Below, in pieces: positions 24,194-38,072 of a DNA stretch of 64,000 nt (the stretch's first letter is position 1; each line of letters begins with the position of its first letter). The DNA comes from Nyssa sinensis (taxonomy: Eukaryota > Streptophyta > Magnoliopsida > Cornales > Nyssaceae), in contig CM018052.1 of NCBI GenBank assembly GCA_008638375.1, forward strand, positions 13,649,450 to 13,713,449, written 5' to 3'. Position numbers and translations under genes: made by a program. The notes under the pieces were generated by a model. The model did no database searches, was not told the origin of the DNA, and was given only the letters and a program-made list of their open reading frames with translations.

Positions 24194-26189
24194 CTACTTT
24201 ACTACTAGCTCAGCAGTCTCTAAAGGGACAACTTGAGGGAGTTTTGGAACTGCTTCATCCTCTTCGTCGTCAACATCTAGTGTATCGACCTCAACTTGGG
24301 CGACCATGATGACGTTCACCCCAGTCAAGTCCAAGTCAAGATACATCTTTCAGAGCTTCTTCCTGAAGGTTCGGTATTTAGGCTCGATCAATTCATCCCT
24401 TAGAGCTTGGACTTCCGCCTTCAGATCCACCTCAGTTTAAGCCTAACATCTTCAATGGTGTCCTGAATCTTCTTGATAGAAGCAGCTTGGAAGTCTACAA
24501 ACCTCTCTATGAGGTCTTCCAGCTAAATAGTCAGGGCATCCCTCCTAGAATACAGATTGGAGTAGGAGTTGGCAGCGTCCTTCAGTTTCTCTTTAGCAGC
24601 AACCGCTGCTGACCGTGTAGTCCCAAACTGGAGCCTGGTCTCGTCGAGCTTTGCCTGTAGGGTGTCAATCTACTCGATGTCCTCACAGCAGTCCATGATA
24701 GCTGCTAAGCCATGAACAACCTAAACAGTAGAACGGATCACATCAGTACTGAGGATATACAGAATATAAAAAGATAATAGAAAAAATGGGGATCATTCAG
24801 AAACTTACCTTCATATAGATAGCCATCAAATCTTTGGCTATCCTCTATGGCTTCAGCCCAGTAAACTTGCTTGGGCTAGTTACCCAAAAGTCCTTGAAAG
24901 CCTTCTTCATAGCTGTTGTGCTGGAATCTTCAGGCTCTGAAGGGGTGATAGCAGACTTGCCCTTCCCCCTTTTCCTTTTTAGTACAGCAAGCACCGGGGG
25001 CGGGAGGGTATTCTGAGCTAGAGAGTGCCCCAATTCCTCCGAGATTGTTCACTCGGGGGACTCATAAATTATTCTCCTCCTTTTCTTTGGAGGAGGAGGC
25101 TCGGTAGGGGAAAAAGTCTCCCTAACCTTCTTCTTCTTCTTCTTCCCTGGCACCCATTTGGTGACTAGGGACTTCTTCAAACTCGCAGTGTGATCCTTCA
25201 CCAACCCAGCTTCCATCATGTTTTTTAGGGTGAGGATGGCTTCGTGAGAGCAATTATTGATCTAAAGAAGCTTTTTGTACTTCTTTTAAAGATCAAGAGT
25301 AAAGATCAATCTCTTCCACTCCTTCTTGTCTATACAGACAAACAGAACAGAAAGCAAGTTAGATCCAAATAACAGAAATAAGAGATCAGGGATAAGTCGT
25401 AAAAAGAAAAAAAACATATATATATATATATATATAAATAAAACAGGGGTCTCACCCTTGATACCAGTCTTGCGTGGGAAGGTTGAAACGTGGTTCTCAA
25501 AATTTTTGAACTCCCAGCCTCCCTTCACATAAAAATACCACTTCTTCCAAGTCTTGTTGGAAGTGGGTACAAATAAGAGAGGTCTGAACACCTTATCAAA
25601 AGACATGTAGAACATATCATCTGACCCTAGGTACTTTAGATCCATATTGCTTCTAATCAAAGGGAGGTCTATCTTAACGTTGTTCAAATGACCTAAAACT
25701 ATGAATCCTAACAATTGCCTCCAACTATTTATGTTTAGATCAGCCAGGAAAATCTTAAACCAATTGAAAAATTCTGTAATAAAAAGGTGGAAGGGAAACC
25801 GAACTCCTATCTCAAACCATTCAAGGTAAGCATAGATTTCACCTTGTTGAACATTGGAGGGGTGGTCCATGGATCTTGGTATCCTACAGGACACATTTGT
25901 GGGGAAATCAAAGGTAGCCCTCAAAGCATCTATCATGCTCTGAGTCATGGCACTTTCACCCTCCTTTCTTTTATGGGATTTTCTAGAGGTTTCCCCACCA
26001 ACGTTCCTAGGCTCTATGAAAACCTCTACTATCCTAACTTCAGAACTAGGGGTTGGATTATGAACACACCTATTTTCTACATTTTCTGAAGGCAGTACTG
26101 GTTATTGAATTTATTTCTACTTGATTATTTACTTCCTGAGGGTCTACGATGGCATGACTAGTGCCTGATTGGGCGTCAGAGGCAGACAT
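24194..26189 (-). pseudogene. Antisense extra ORF of a Tat element (gypsy-type transposon domain), broken
   Basis: On the minus strand an ATG at 26189-26187 opens MSASDAQSGTSHAIV. The best stretch (25948-25286) has GEIYAYLEWFEIGVRFPFHL, NSWRQLLGFIVLGHL and TWKKWYFYVKGGWEF. These resemble the plant 'putative gypsy type transposon' domain (Pfam PF04195). A charged, probably coiled-coil part follows, and the reading ends at a stop at 24196-24194. In-frame stops occur near the start and in the coiled-coil part, so it is a pseudogene. Extra ORFs with this domain, antisense between pol and the 3' LTR, are known from Tat elements. That fits the plus-strand LTR at 26707-27170. The protein's role is unknown. 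Confidence 0.65.
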
Positions 26190-26470
26190 GGTCTAAAAGC
26201 AGAAAATGAAGAAGAAAATAGTAGAAGAAAAAAAAAAAGGACGAAGAGATTCAAGAAATGTTTACCAAACCTAATCGTGGTCTTGAACAAGAATAGTGTT
26301 CTCTGGTGCACTAAAAATCTGCTCACTAGAATTCTCTCTTGCTGATTGAAAACAATGCCAAGATCTCTCTTACAGCTTGAAGTATTCAAAAGATATCGGA
26401 TGCTCTCTCTTGATGCTTTGAAGTTCTCAAAATGCCAAAGTGTTGAAAGGTAGAATAGTGATGTATTTCC

Positions 26471-26480
26471 CCTTTTTATA
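26471..26480 (-). promoter_or_regulatory. TATA box upstream of the antisense Tat ORF
   Basis: The minus strand reads TATAAAAAGG about 280 bp before the ORF's ATG. An untranslated leader and a possible intron end (a T-rich stretch, then TTTTAG) lie between. It looks like a promoter of its own for the antisense gene. Confidence 0.45.
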
Positions 26481-26689
26481 AGGGTCGAATAGGTGTCGAT
26501 GTGGGAGGCCTCTACTTCTGAACCGCCGTGACACTTAGAGCAATAATGGCCTCGTAATTTCAACCGGCGGCTAACGTAATAAATGTCAAATCAGTGACTG
26601 TCTCCTCAGAATATAGAACAGCGCATTTATGACTGACACGCGTATAACGGCTCAAAAATCCTAACCTCAGCTCTAAGTATCCCACAGAA

Positions 26690-27170
26690 CAGAGGCTCGG
26701 GGAGAGTAACTATATACCATAATTTGACAACCGTATCATGGGCATGACACATGTCTATAACGAGCTCTTTAGGGTGCGGATCATAAGAATGTTATTTTAT
26801 CCAGGTCAACCAGGCACGGAGGATCTAGAAGTAAGGGGTTCAGAACCTGTCACCGCCTTCCATATCCTACCGACCTTAGAATAAGAAAATAGAGTTCAAT
26901 ATGGCAACCACTATCTTTAGGATATCTTCAAATCCCTATTTTTAGGGTTCCTAATCCTACTTGACTTAGGATATCTACAGCCTATAAATAAGGCCCTAAA
27001 GTACGCTTTCAATTTATGCTCAATTCTTCTCTTGAATTATTACTTCTGATTTCTTTTACTAACTTTATCATCAGAGCAGCTACCACCGAAGCCTTCCCGG
27101 TGACCCTCTGATCTCAAGTTCTTAACAAGTAATTCGGAATAGAAAGCCTTCAGACCAAAAAGAAGGAGCA
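26690..27170 (+). mobile_element. 3' LTR with polypurine tract of a plus-strand Tat element (Tat-A)
   Basis: The purine-rich tract agaggctcggggagag (about 26691-26706) is followed by an LTR of about 460 bp ending aggagca at 27170. The LTR has a TATA motif CCTATAAATA (26991-27000). The part downstream of the TATA box matches the Tat-B LTR in reverse orientation. No primer site follows 27170, which supports a 3' LTR. With the antisense ORF (24194-26189) this is the 3' end of a Tat element cut off near 23893 by Tat-B. The LTR start is approximate. Confidence 0.55.
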
Positions 27171-28514
27171 TCACATATCATCTTCAAAATATATTTCATC
27201 CATGGATGGGTTATGGAACTCTTGTTCCTTTCTGTTGGCCATGACTACATCTCTGAATGACCTCTCATTCAGAGCTCATTGCTCATCTTCTCTGTTTATA
27301 GGAAGTTTTTGCCTAATGTCAGAGAATGTGAGAAAGATTGTGGCCTCTCGACTCCGTTGGAGTTCTTTATTTTCTTACTACTTTATTGGAGATGATCCTC
27401 TTCCTCCGATGTTTTCACCATAGATTCACTTCCAGTCGCCTTGTTGTCAAGAGTCATATTAGAGATCTGTATTTATAAGCATATTCCGTACCCGTTAACC
27501 CAGTATAGTTCTGCAAATATTTTGTTGCCTCAACTTATAGAATCACTTGCAAGAAAAAAAAAATAGGAAATAGAAATCTACTTTTGATAAACTATAACCT
27601 ACAAGTAAAGAACCACGAACGCAGCCCTTCAAGGAAGGAAAATGCAAATGAAAAATGTAAAACACAATAATTTGAAAATAGAAAATAGAATCTAGAGTGA
27701 AAATCATTGTTAAGATTCAAACTTCGAACAAAAACTTAAAAAAGAGATAATTAATTCCATGAAATATTAGAAAGAATTTCATAATCCAGGATAGAAATTC
27801 CTCGCACTCTTATGTCGTTACTTAATGTTAGTCCTGCTTACACAAAACCCTGAAAGGGATAAATTTAAAACAAGTTAATTTCTAACATTATTTTTATACA
27901 AAATAAAACTCACATTATCAAACTCCGGCATAAAAGATATTTATAGGTAGCAGTCACTTGGTTGTCTTTAGCTCAAATTATGTGTGATGCGTACAGTAGA
28001 TAATTAATGGATTGTAGTCATCATCATCATAACTAGTATTATTATATATCAACTTTCACATGCCACAGCCACACTAGCTGTTCTGTTTAACAAGAGAAGA
28101 CAGAGCATTCCCGACGATTCCAGTAAGCCCATATCGTTCAAACTTAATTTCGAATTCATCATACTAACCTTTTTTCTTTTCACCAGAGATTAAACTCATT
28201 TTTAATCTGCTAATGACATAATTTCTAAATGATTTCAATATTATAGCATGCATGGAAATTAATCCCTAATATCACAACTTCAGTAAACAGAAGAACCAGA
28301 AATTAAGTCTCGCCTGTAATGAAAATAAAACTCAAGTGTACGACACCAAAAAGACTAACAAAAATTTTCTATAACAAGAATGGTGGTAAATAAAAAAATA
28401 AAATGAATCTAACATTTAATCTACAAGCATTAAGGAACAAAGCCTAAAAAGAAGGCATATATGAACAAGAAGTGAGAAATTTGTAAATTAGCATCATGAT
28501 GCATCTACCAGAAA
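27171..28514. other. Spacer and 3' flank of CCC1; no gene seen
   Basis: AT-rich sequence without a recognised gene. A 73-codon plus-strand ORF at 27202-27423 matches nothing I know. The right part, just downstream of the CCC1 stop, should hold the 3' UTR, but I could not place a clear polyadenylation signal. Confidence 0.5.
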
Positions 28515-29611
28515 TTATGTGAACAGAGTGACAACATCTCTACGATATCCCCGTACAATTAAAAGCCTAGGCACATTTTCTACCAACAGATCCATGTATT
28601 CCATGTAGAAATATGCTGGGTGGTTGACCGGTGGAGGTGGTAAACTCACAAGAACAACAGCAGACATCCTCGAATATCTCAATATTGTTGAATTCAGCTT
28701 CAGTGTGGTGTAAAGGAACTTCTCTACTTGCTGCTCATTGACAACCACAGGCTTCCCATCAGCCATCAGCGGTGTCCCTTCCCTTTGAGCTTTCTCCTTC
28801 ATCTCTGCTAAGCAACTTGCAATCCGCCGCTCAGCACCAGTGAATGCCTCCAGTGATTCATCTTGCTGAGCCCCAACCCCACCCTCCACTTGGACATCCC
28901 ATGTCTTCATTGTTATAACAATCACTTCAGCTTGCATCCGAAGATCATATAGAAACTTCTTCACATCAGCCTTCAGCTCCTCCGCATTAGAATCCTCCTC
29001 TGCAATGCAGAAGACCTGAATCTTACAACTCTCAAAGCTCTCTTTGGTAAGGAGGAGCTGGGAAAGGAGGAGCATGAGACCGCCGTCTCTCACTATCCAA
29101 TACAAATCAATCGTACCGTACTGCCTCTGAAACTCATTTGGCCATTCATCAAGACCCTTGACAATAACTACTGCCTTGTTTGCAACAATGCAGTCGTTAA
29201 TTATTCCTACGAAGGTGGCTGGGATTTCAGTAAGGTTTTCACGACGCCAGATTTCAGGGTACCGCATCACCACAATATTGGGCTTGAGATTGCCAAGACC
29301 CATGGTTTGGACAATGTTACGGAAGCCGTCTGACATACTGGGGGCTACGACTATCTCCGCTACACCTTCACAGCGCTTGTAGTCAATGTAGGTATTAAGC
29401 TGCTTGCAGGCAGCCTTGGCATCTTCAGCACACTCATTATAGTCTCCATCTAGGATAGAGACAAAGATGGACATTCCTCGGCCTTTTTTCTTCATGCAGT
29501 TGGCAAAGTCAGCAAGTTTGGGATGGCAGGGTACATTCTCCGGCAGCTTGCCCCATGGCCGGCAGAATATGAGTGGGATAGGGTACCAGTTCTTCGGGTG
29601 AACTTGGTTTG
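28515..29611 (-). CDS. CCC1: CCC1 last exon, soluble C-terminal domain
   Basis: Acceptor ATGCAG. The carried G plus CA gives A, then [13 protein letters not shown], then [20 protein letters not shown] and about 300 more residues to TAA at 28515. This is the cytosolic regulatory domain of SLC12 transporters. It ends [20 protein letters not shown] plus VTLFT. No break in frame. Confidence 0.97.
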
Positions 29612-32600
29612 CTGCATGTATTATTAGAGGTCAATTACAAGAAAACAACATAGGTAAACGCACATTCTACAAGCTTGCAAGCACAAAAAAAGCACATGAT
29701 GACAGTCACACACATGTATAGAAGAAGGTAAAAAGAGGAAAACCAGAGTTTATTAAGGCATTTCATAAGAAACAAACCTACAATCTAAATAAGCTGCCCT
29801 GGCTTTAATCAGGCCCCCCACTAGTGGACGGTGAGATTGGTCCCTCGGATTAGTCGGCCCAAAGGGTCGGAGACCGAGTTATCAAAAAAATTCAACTCAT
29901 CCACCAATGGACCGCCACAATAAATTTGGCATTGTCTAAATGACCCAACACATTCCAAATGTCATAATCAATCTAGTTCTTTTTGTTAAAAAAAAATTAA
30001 ATAAAGCATTCAATGTAAAACAATTCAAGGATCATTTGAACAGAGTATTTTAATCCCAAAAAATAAAGGTTGCTAAAAATTTAAAAATTCTTAATTACCA
30101 AAAAAATTGGACAAATGCACATGCGATGTTCCAAGCAAATAAAGAACTTCATACTATTTTAAGATTCTTTGGCTACTACAATTTCCTGAGGGAGAGATGA
30201 GAGGTTAAGACAAGAAAAAATGTATGGTTATGTCATAAACAGGATAGGATAAGTATCTTGGACATAAACATGGGGAGTTTAACATTTTGCAGGAATTTAT
30301 ATGCTTCTTATCTTAGCATGCTTTTTAGCCAAGTAATTGTATTTAGGGAAAAGTAAAAAAAGGTCAACTTTTCCACTCTTAGGGACCAATAATCCTATTA
30401 GATTTTAATAAGATCATTATGCCCTCCTTTTGTAATGTAAATCAAAAAATATAAATCATTTTTATGCTTCCCGTCATAATTGCCATTCTCTTACCAAAAC
30501 ATAAAAGTTAATTCTTCATTAATAAAAAATATATTGTAACCAACATCTGAACTCATATGGATTGCTAAATTTGCTGCCAAATATAAATTTTCAGAATTTT
30601 AAAATTTAACAAATTGTTTGATATTATAAATTTTTATATGATTATTTCTTCTTCATTTTTCCCCTTTTTTTCAAGGCTATTTCCTAGTGCAGTGGTAAAG
30701 CTCAGGTTGCCAAGTATTAGATCACTGCACAAGTTGGTAAGTAGCCATTTAGTGCAAAAAAATGACAATTTTGGTTTGCGTCCAATCCACCGCTCCCACC
30801 ACCCCCCAATAGGCAGAACAGACACTCAAGTAATGCGCCCCCCCCCCCCCCCCCCCCCCCCGGGGCGCGCGCGTTCCTTTTGTAAAAATCTAAAAAAATG
30901 AATTGAATAATTAAAAATATAATATTGAAGTTGCTTACATTTAGCTACAAAATTGATATTGAAAATTCACAGCTTCAAACAAGCACCAAAGAATCTGTTT
31001 TAGCATTTATCACAATAAATATAAAGTAGTATTTTTCAAAATAAGTATACCCACCTCCTAAAGATCGAAGACTGCGGAGCGCTAGTTGAAAATATGCACT
31101 CTTGAAACCATCACCCCAGTCCCCAGCTTTTCCCCTGATGATCACATAATAATATATGAGGCTCGCTAGGGCAAGAGAAACCACAGTGAACGACCAAGAA
31201 ATCAAGAACATGATCACTGCAAGAAAACAACAGAAGTAGGTAAATATGATTTAAATATGTGCATGCGCACACACAGTGGCACGAACAACCACCATCCATC
31301 CCATTTATCCTCTGTTATAAATCATTTCACGACAAGCCCAAACCTTTTATGCAAGATTAAAATAATAACTAAACATGGCATTGAAGGGCCATTGCTTTGC
31401 GCAAAGGTAAAAGCTCAAGCATCTAAAAGTGAGCGCACAGGTTTGAGTTTGAAAGAATCCACTTCATACAAATTATAACCTCTGCATCCAGTCCACCCAT
31501 CTTAGCATCCCATGTTGGCCGGACCAATACTCAATAATGGTATTCCTCTAAACTTTGATATTCCTGGACACAAGTCCTCCCTTAATCCAGTTGATACACA
31601 AGAACAACTAACTAATTCATTTCTCAACAGAAAGCATTTAAACTCAATCCCAACAACAATCTAATTTTTATTTATTTATTTGGCCGCCGGGGTGGAGGGG
31701 GGGGGGGGGGGGGGGGGGAAGAGATGAGGGGATGAGGAAGAAGAAGAAAGAACTTCACTGACCCTGCCCATTTTGTATATGGAGTTTTCCTACATAAACA
31801 CCTACACTTCTCCAAGCCCTATAATGTAATTTGATGACGATGACAATGTTTGGATTTCTGGAAGTTGACATTGACGATGGGCACATAAGAACTAGCAGGT
31901 AGTCATATTGTCGTGATCGCTGTCAATGGATCGGATCTTGATCCGAATCTGATCCATTTATCCGGATATGGTATAAAGAATTTAATTTGATGATACGATC
32001 CGAATCCGATAATTACTTTAGTTAAATGAATTAGATATGGATTAAAAAAATCTGATCTATTAACAATCTGATTTGATTAAATATAAAATATATATATATA
32101 TAGATAATATTAAAATATATTTTAAATTTTTATAATATCTTAAATATTAAATTATATAAGGATTTCCTAAGTTGAGTTCCAATCTGACAGTGAACAAATC
32201 CGGATTTAGATTAAGAATTTGTAGATCCATCAGAAAATCCGATCCAATAATTTTCTTAACAAATAGGATTTGGATCACCCCTTATCCAATTCGTTTACAG
32301 CCCTAATCAAATAGCTTGCTGAGGGAGAAAGGGAAAATTTAATAGTCTCCAAAGGTATCACTGTCTAGTTTCTCTCTAAATATTACATGAATTAGGTGTT
32401 CTTAGCCAAAATCAATTATTGAAAAGCACAAAAAAAATTACGAGTTAAATAGATGACAAGGAAGCATACCAATACAGAGTAATGCTCCAAGAAGAGAGAG
32501 GCTCCAGTGATGAAATTTCCACCTAGGACGCCAACTGGGAGCATCTAAAAGATCCAGAAGGAAACAAGACAAGTTCACACCCGCATAACACAGAAGGAAA

Positions 32601-35600
32601 AACATAGTTACGGTTGGTGTGATAAGATCCAGATTCCCAATTATGACACATGCAGCACAGATGAAGGCAGTAAAGAGGGTAGCAAGGTGAGGCTCACTCC
32701 CATCTGCAACCTTGAAGTAATTAAGAACAGGCAGGATGTCATCATTGGCTATTGCTGCAAGCAGACGTGGGGCACCTGTCAAGCTTTGGAGAGCTGCGCC
32801 TAGGGTCGAAAGAATAATTCCAATATAAACAATTGCTGGAAAAGGCCAAGCAACTGTAGCTGTAAGCAGCCTGCATAAGTTATCAGTTAGGCCCTAAAAT
32901 GGTAAAAATAAATTAAATTCAACTTCACACAACATCTGTTTCTAATTTACCCTAAAGCATGGGTAGAAATAGCACAATTCCCTGAATCATTCAAGACCTC
33001 TAAATTTCCAAATCAAACCTACATGGATTTTCACATATCAATCAAAAAACATGTTTTATTTACACAAAAAAAAAAGTCTCAGGAAGTTAAAATAAAATAC
33101 AAGGGCTATTCATAATTCCAATATAAATAATTTCCAGAAAAGGCCAAGCAACTGTAGCTGTAAGCAGCCTGCATAAGTTATCAGTTAAAACCTAAAATGG
33201 TAAAAGTAAATTAAATTCAACTTCACAAACCATCTGTTTCTAATTTACCCTAAAGCATGGGTAGAAATAGCATAAATCCCTGAATCACTCAATATCTCTA
33301 AATTTCCAAATCAAACCTACATGGATTTTCACATATCAATCAAACAAAAAATGTTTTATTTACAAATAAAAAATAAAAAATTACGATCAGTATAAGAAAC
33401 AAATGTCTCAAAATGGAAAAGTTTATACAGGAATAGAAACAGGAAGTTGTCTAAAACAATGCAGAATGAAGGCCAAAAGATTTAAAAACAAATCCAAATA
33501 CAATAGGACAAGATTTCGTAAATATTCAAGAACTCATACCCTTTCCTAGAATGATAATATCTATAAAAATAACTACAGATTTCAGGATACTGGACAAATT
33601 TCTGCTGTCAAATTTGAGGAATGACAAGGTATCAAGGTCAATGAACAAAAAGTTTGTGTCAGTGAATACCAAAATCCTAATGGCACAAGATCAAGAATAG
33701 TGAAAAAAAAATGTTTACATGTCCAACTAGTCAAATCATAACAGTCACAAATTATAAAAGGGAGGAGAAGCCTAGTACAATAAATCATGCATATTTATCA
33801 AATCTTTGTGTATCAGGCGATACAACTTTTCAAGTAATAACAAAAAAAAAAATATTATAGCAGAAATCAGTTAATGAAAGTCGAGAAAAACTCTATTCAG
33901 TTTTAAACTAAGTGTCACCTCAAGAAAAATATAATATTTTTTAGTAATACAAAATCCCAGGGGCCATTTCTTATTCAATGGTAAAAGCATGTTCTATCAA
34001 GTGTGAGAATGCAAATTCGAGTCTACAAGCAGCTTTTTGTATAATTAATGTTAATTGTTAAGTCTATACAAAGTCAAACCCTCCAAATATCCCGCATAGG
34101 CTGGATCGGGATTGAGCAATAGCCTATTTAAATGCTGAATCATTTGTATTATACTTAATGAAGGAAAATCACAACAGATTAATTCACCACAAGAACGCAA
34201 CCTAAACTTACATATATAATGAAAAATGGTTTCTCACAAAAAACATATACAGTATGAACCAATAATAATCAAACAAAAGACTACTCACTAGCAATCGCAT
34301 AACTTCGTAGAGGCTGGTGAACTAATACTATATAATTATCTTTTTAATGTGTCTACCAAGTACTAACACTACATCCTTGTAATACTTTTTTTTTTTTACA
34401 ATTATATTCAATCTGATATTAGAAGTGCAGGACTAGATCTTATGAAGTAATCAGGTAAGCTGTGCAGCAGAAAGAATCCTCTCATCTAAGCCAAACTTTT
34501 TGTTTGGTTGATTAAGTTGGCCAAATCACTTGGGCAACTTCTATCTACAGCACAACTTATTTTTCAATACTTATTGCATATCACTTTCTCTCTAAAAGTT
34601 GCACACTTGATTGCATGAATTTAAATTGCGGTTGTGGGATACGATGCAGTCACGGTGTAATGGTATCAGTAGTATCGGGTCATCCGTAACGCGAATCGGA
34701 AACCGTAACCGAGAATTTTTTTCAAACACTAGCAAATCTCTTAAAAGTCACTGATACGCATATCTTGACTATAATTTATCACATTTTAATATTTTATACT
34801 ATTATTTTTTAATTTTCTAATACCTAAAAAAATATTTTTCTTATAAATAAAACCTAAGAAGATATTTTATTATTTTATATGAATTTTTTAACATTAAGCT
34901 AATACGAAGTATCACTTAATTTGAATAACGTTTACAACAAGTAATATAAATAATAACAAAAATGATCATAAACATAAAAATCAATTTAGTGTGATTAGGA
35001 ATGAAATAAAAAAAATTAAAAATTTTGAAGCCAAGAGGCCTTTTAGAGGCTATATTGACCCGAATGTTTCGATAACCCATTTCAAATTTTTTGGATTATT
35101 TTATTAAGTGTCTCATTTATATATAAACCTTATAAAAATAGAAATCATAAGAATTATGAAAAAAATAATTAAAAACAAAAAAAAATAAAAAATTGAATAA
35201 AAAAAAACTCAAAACAGGCGTAACAGTCGTGTAACGGCTGTAATGGTCTTGTATCGGCCCGTAACGGATAATACAGAACGATATTGGCTGATACGGCCGT
35301 GAATTTTGGTTACACTGATATATCGACAACGGTATCGGAGGATCAAAAAATCATTACGTAATGACCGATACGATATGTAACGACCATTATTTAAAAATAT
35401 GTTTGATTGTTTTGACTGTGTATTTGATACCAAATTTAGTTTCAAAGAACAATAAATTTCTTTTTAAAAAGAAAAAATATTAGACACATAAGGGTAGTGT
35501 ATGGTGCAAATATACAGCTGTCCGAGGAGTAACCGCACATAATCAAACAACAGGAAGAACTGTCTATAATTGTGAAATATTTTAGTAATTATACAAACAT

Positions 35601-38025
35601 ACCGAGGAAAATCCATGCCATAATTTGAGAACTGAAATAACTAGCATAAGTAGCACCAGCATAGACACGGGATACAAATACGACATGATATGGATACACT
35701 GACACGACAAAACCAAAAAAATTAAAACACGGTCACAACAAGGACATAACAACATGTAAATATATATTTTTATGTGTAAACATCTATTAATAAAACAAAT
35801 ATAGAGTTTTAATTAAGTTTTTAAATTTTCTAATACTAAGAACTGTGTAATGTAGAAGATAAAGCTTGACAAATAACATTTTTTTTATCGATAAAAACCG
35901 GACAAATATCATAAAGATTATTGCATTGTATATACTACATACTCTCTCATTACAATTTTTTCTTTACAACTATATTCTTGTTTATCTATAAAATAAGTCC
36001 GCTGCTTTACTTCCAGTGCTCATGTGTACAATGTCAAATTTTCTCAAAAAGAGAAATGAAACAGAAAGTTGACACTTTGGAAGTGTTCATCTTGCTTCCA
36101 AGATTGTCTGATGTTTGTTAGACATGCCACCTATTAAGATGTGTTTATACTAAATAAGTCATATGTTGGAAAGTGTACAAAATCATGAAATTTATTTTTC
36201 AATTATGAACAGGTCTAGAAGATGTAAGACACACGTCTAGGAGTGTCCAATAAGAGTTGGTGTTTGATACTTGTCCAACGCAGACACAGAACCTTCATAA
36301 AATGTCAGTGCTTCTTAGAAACAAGCTATAGTTGTGTACATGAGAGTAACAACTTAAGAAATTGTACGAGATAATACCTGTCTGTCAAAAGCTTCTCTCT
36401 GGTTGCAAAAGCTCCAAATAACAATACAGAAAATAGATACAGACCAGAAGTCGTAAGAGTTGCAGCTAGTGTTCCAACAGGAATAGAACGCTGAGTGTCT
36501 TTTAGTGATGCGGAGCGATTTGAACCTGCCATAATTCCTGTTACAGCAGGGAAAAAGAGACCGACCAATGCACTGACAATAGTAAAAATTATAAAGTTAG
36601 AAAAGCCATGAGACAAGTTAATTTCATTCTATATTGCAAATATCAGCTTGACATTCTTCAAAGGAACATAACTGACAAGCATCAACAGTTTAGCCACTTA
36701 TGTTATTTGTAGCAGAACTCGGGCAGCATAGAATCCACACCTTGAAATCGAAATTGGAGAAAAACTACATTAAAGTTTCAACTGATATGGTGTCCATTTC
36801 CAATTCCAAAGGGCAGATTCCATGCAGCCAACCATAGCATGAATTAGTTTAAAACTGCTCCAATGGCTGAAAAAGAAGAAACCTCAACACTGGGGCCCAT
36901 GCAAGAAAAAAGCTGTTTTTTTCCTTGCACCAGAAGTACCAATTAGGCGCTTTTCACTGCAACACTATTTTTTACTTGTGTAATTACTATATTGTCGTCT
37001 ATTATATACTAAGAAGCACAGGACGGACACGACATTTCTAGAAAAAAAATAAGATATGAATACGTTAGGGACACGTTTAATATATATATATATATATATA
37101 TACTACTTTTTATATGACTATATAATAAAAACTCGAACATTATTTCAATTAAAATTGATAAAAAAATATACAAATCACAAAAAAATATTATTAAGATATT
37201 AATATAACAAAGCCACTTAATAAAAAATCAAGAAATTTTTCATTTAATCATCAACATTCATGATTCAAGTACCAAAACAAATTTACTAATTATTACATAG
37301 AACATATGTATGTATATATAAAACAAAAAACAAAAAAAACAAAAAAAAAAAAAAAAAAAAAGAGAAAGGGGAAAAAGAGGGAAAATATCACCCCATAAAA
37401 AGTGCCGAAAAGGTGTTCCTAACGTGTCCTTCACATGTGTCCAGGAAGTGTCAGATACAGACACATGAGCCAAAATAGAGTGTTTGTACTTTATAGATTA
37501 TATATATGGATTTCTATATACTAAATTTCACATATATATTAAATAATATTTTGTATTTTATACTATTATTTTGTTAAATTAAGTAAAGCGAAAAAAGGAA
37601 AATTCACAATCCACAATTATTTCTGAACAATTTTTACCAAACACCCAATTAACAAATTGATTCTTTAAGAATTAAATCTCCATAATCTGAAACAACCCCA
37701 AATGAGTGCACCATGGCCCCACCAAGGTTTTGGAAAGCCCATTAAATCTCATGATTTATGAAGCAAATCCCAACAAATATATATATATATATATATATCG
37801 GCCGTTGGGAGGGGCAAGGGGGGATCCCCCCATGTTTGACGTTTGCAACTCACAAATGCATAAACACTCGCATAGATGATGTTTTGGAAAAATTGTGCAA
37901 ACCCTCAACAGTGGGATCCATGCATGATAAACGCTGTTTTTTGTGTTGTACCGAAAGTACCAATTAGGTGCTCTTTGCTGCAATGCTTTTTTTTTCCTCG
38001 TGTAATTAATATTTTGTCCTCTATT

Positions 38026-38072
<47 letters not shown>

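Noticed and set aside
27202..27423. 73-codon ORF downstream of the Tat-A LTR as a gene
   Set aside because: No homology recognised, no promoter or neighbour support, and length within chance.
31055..31060. Alternative CCC1 donor at GTATAC (31050)
   Set aside because: It would shift the frame into the last exon. The GTGGGT donor after GGAG keeps phase and matches the family sequence.
34640..35410. Firm assignment of this repeat to the Mutator or hAT superfamily
   Set aside because: Neither a target duplication nor clean terminal repeats could be placed, so only a general call was made.
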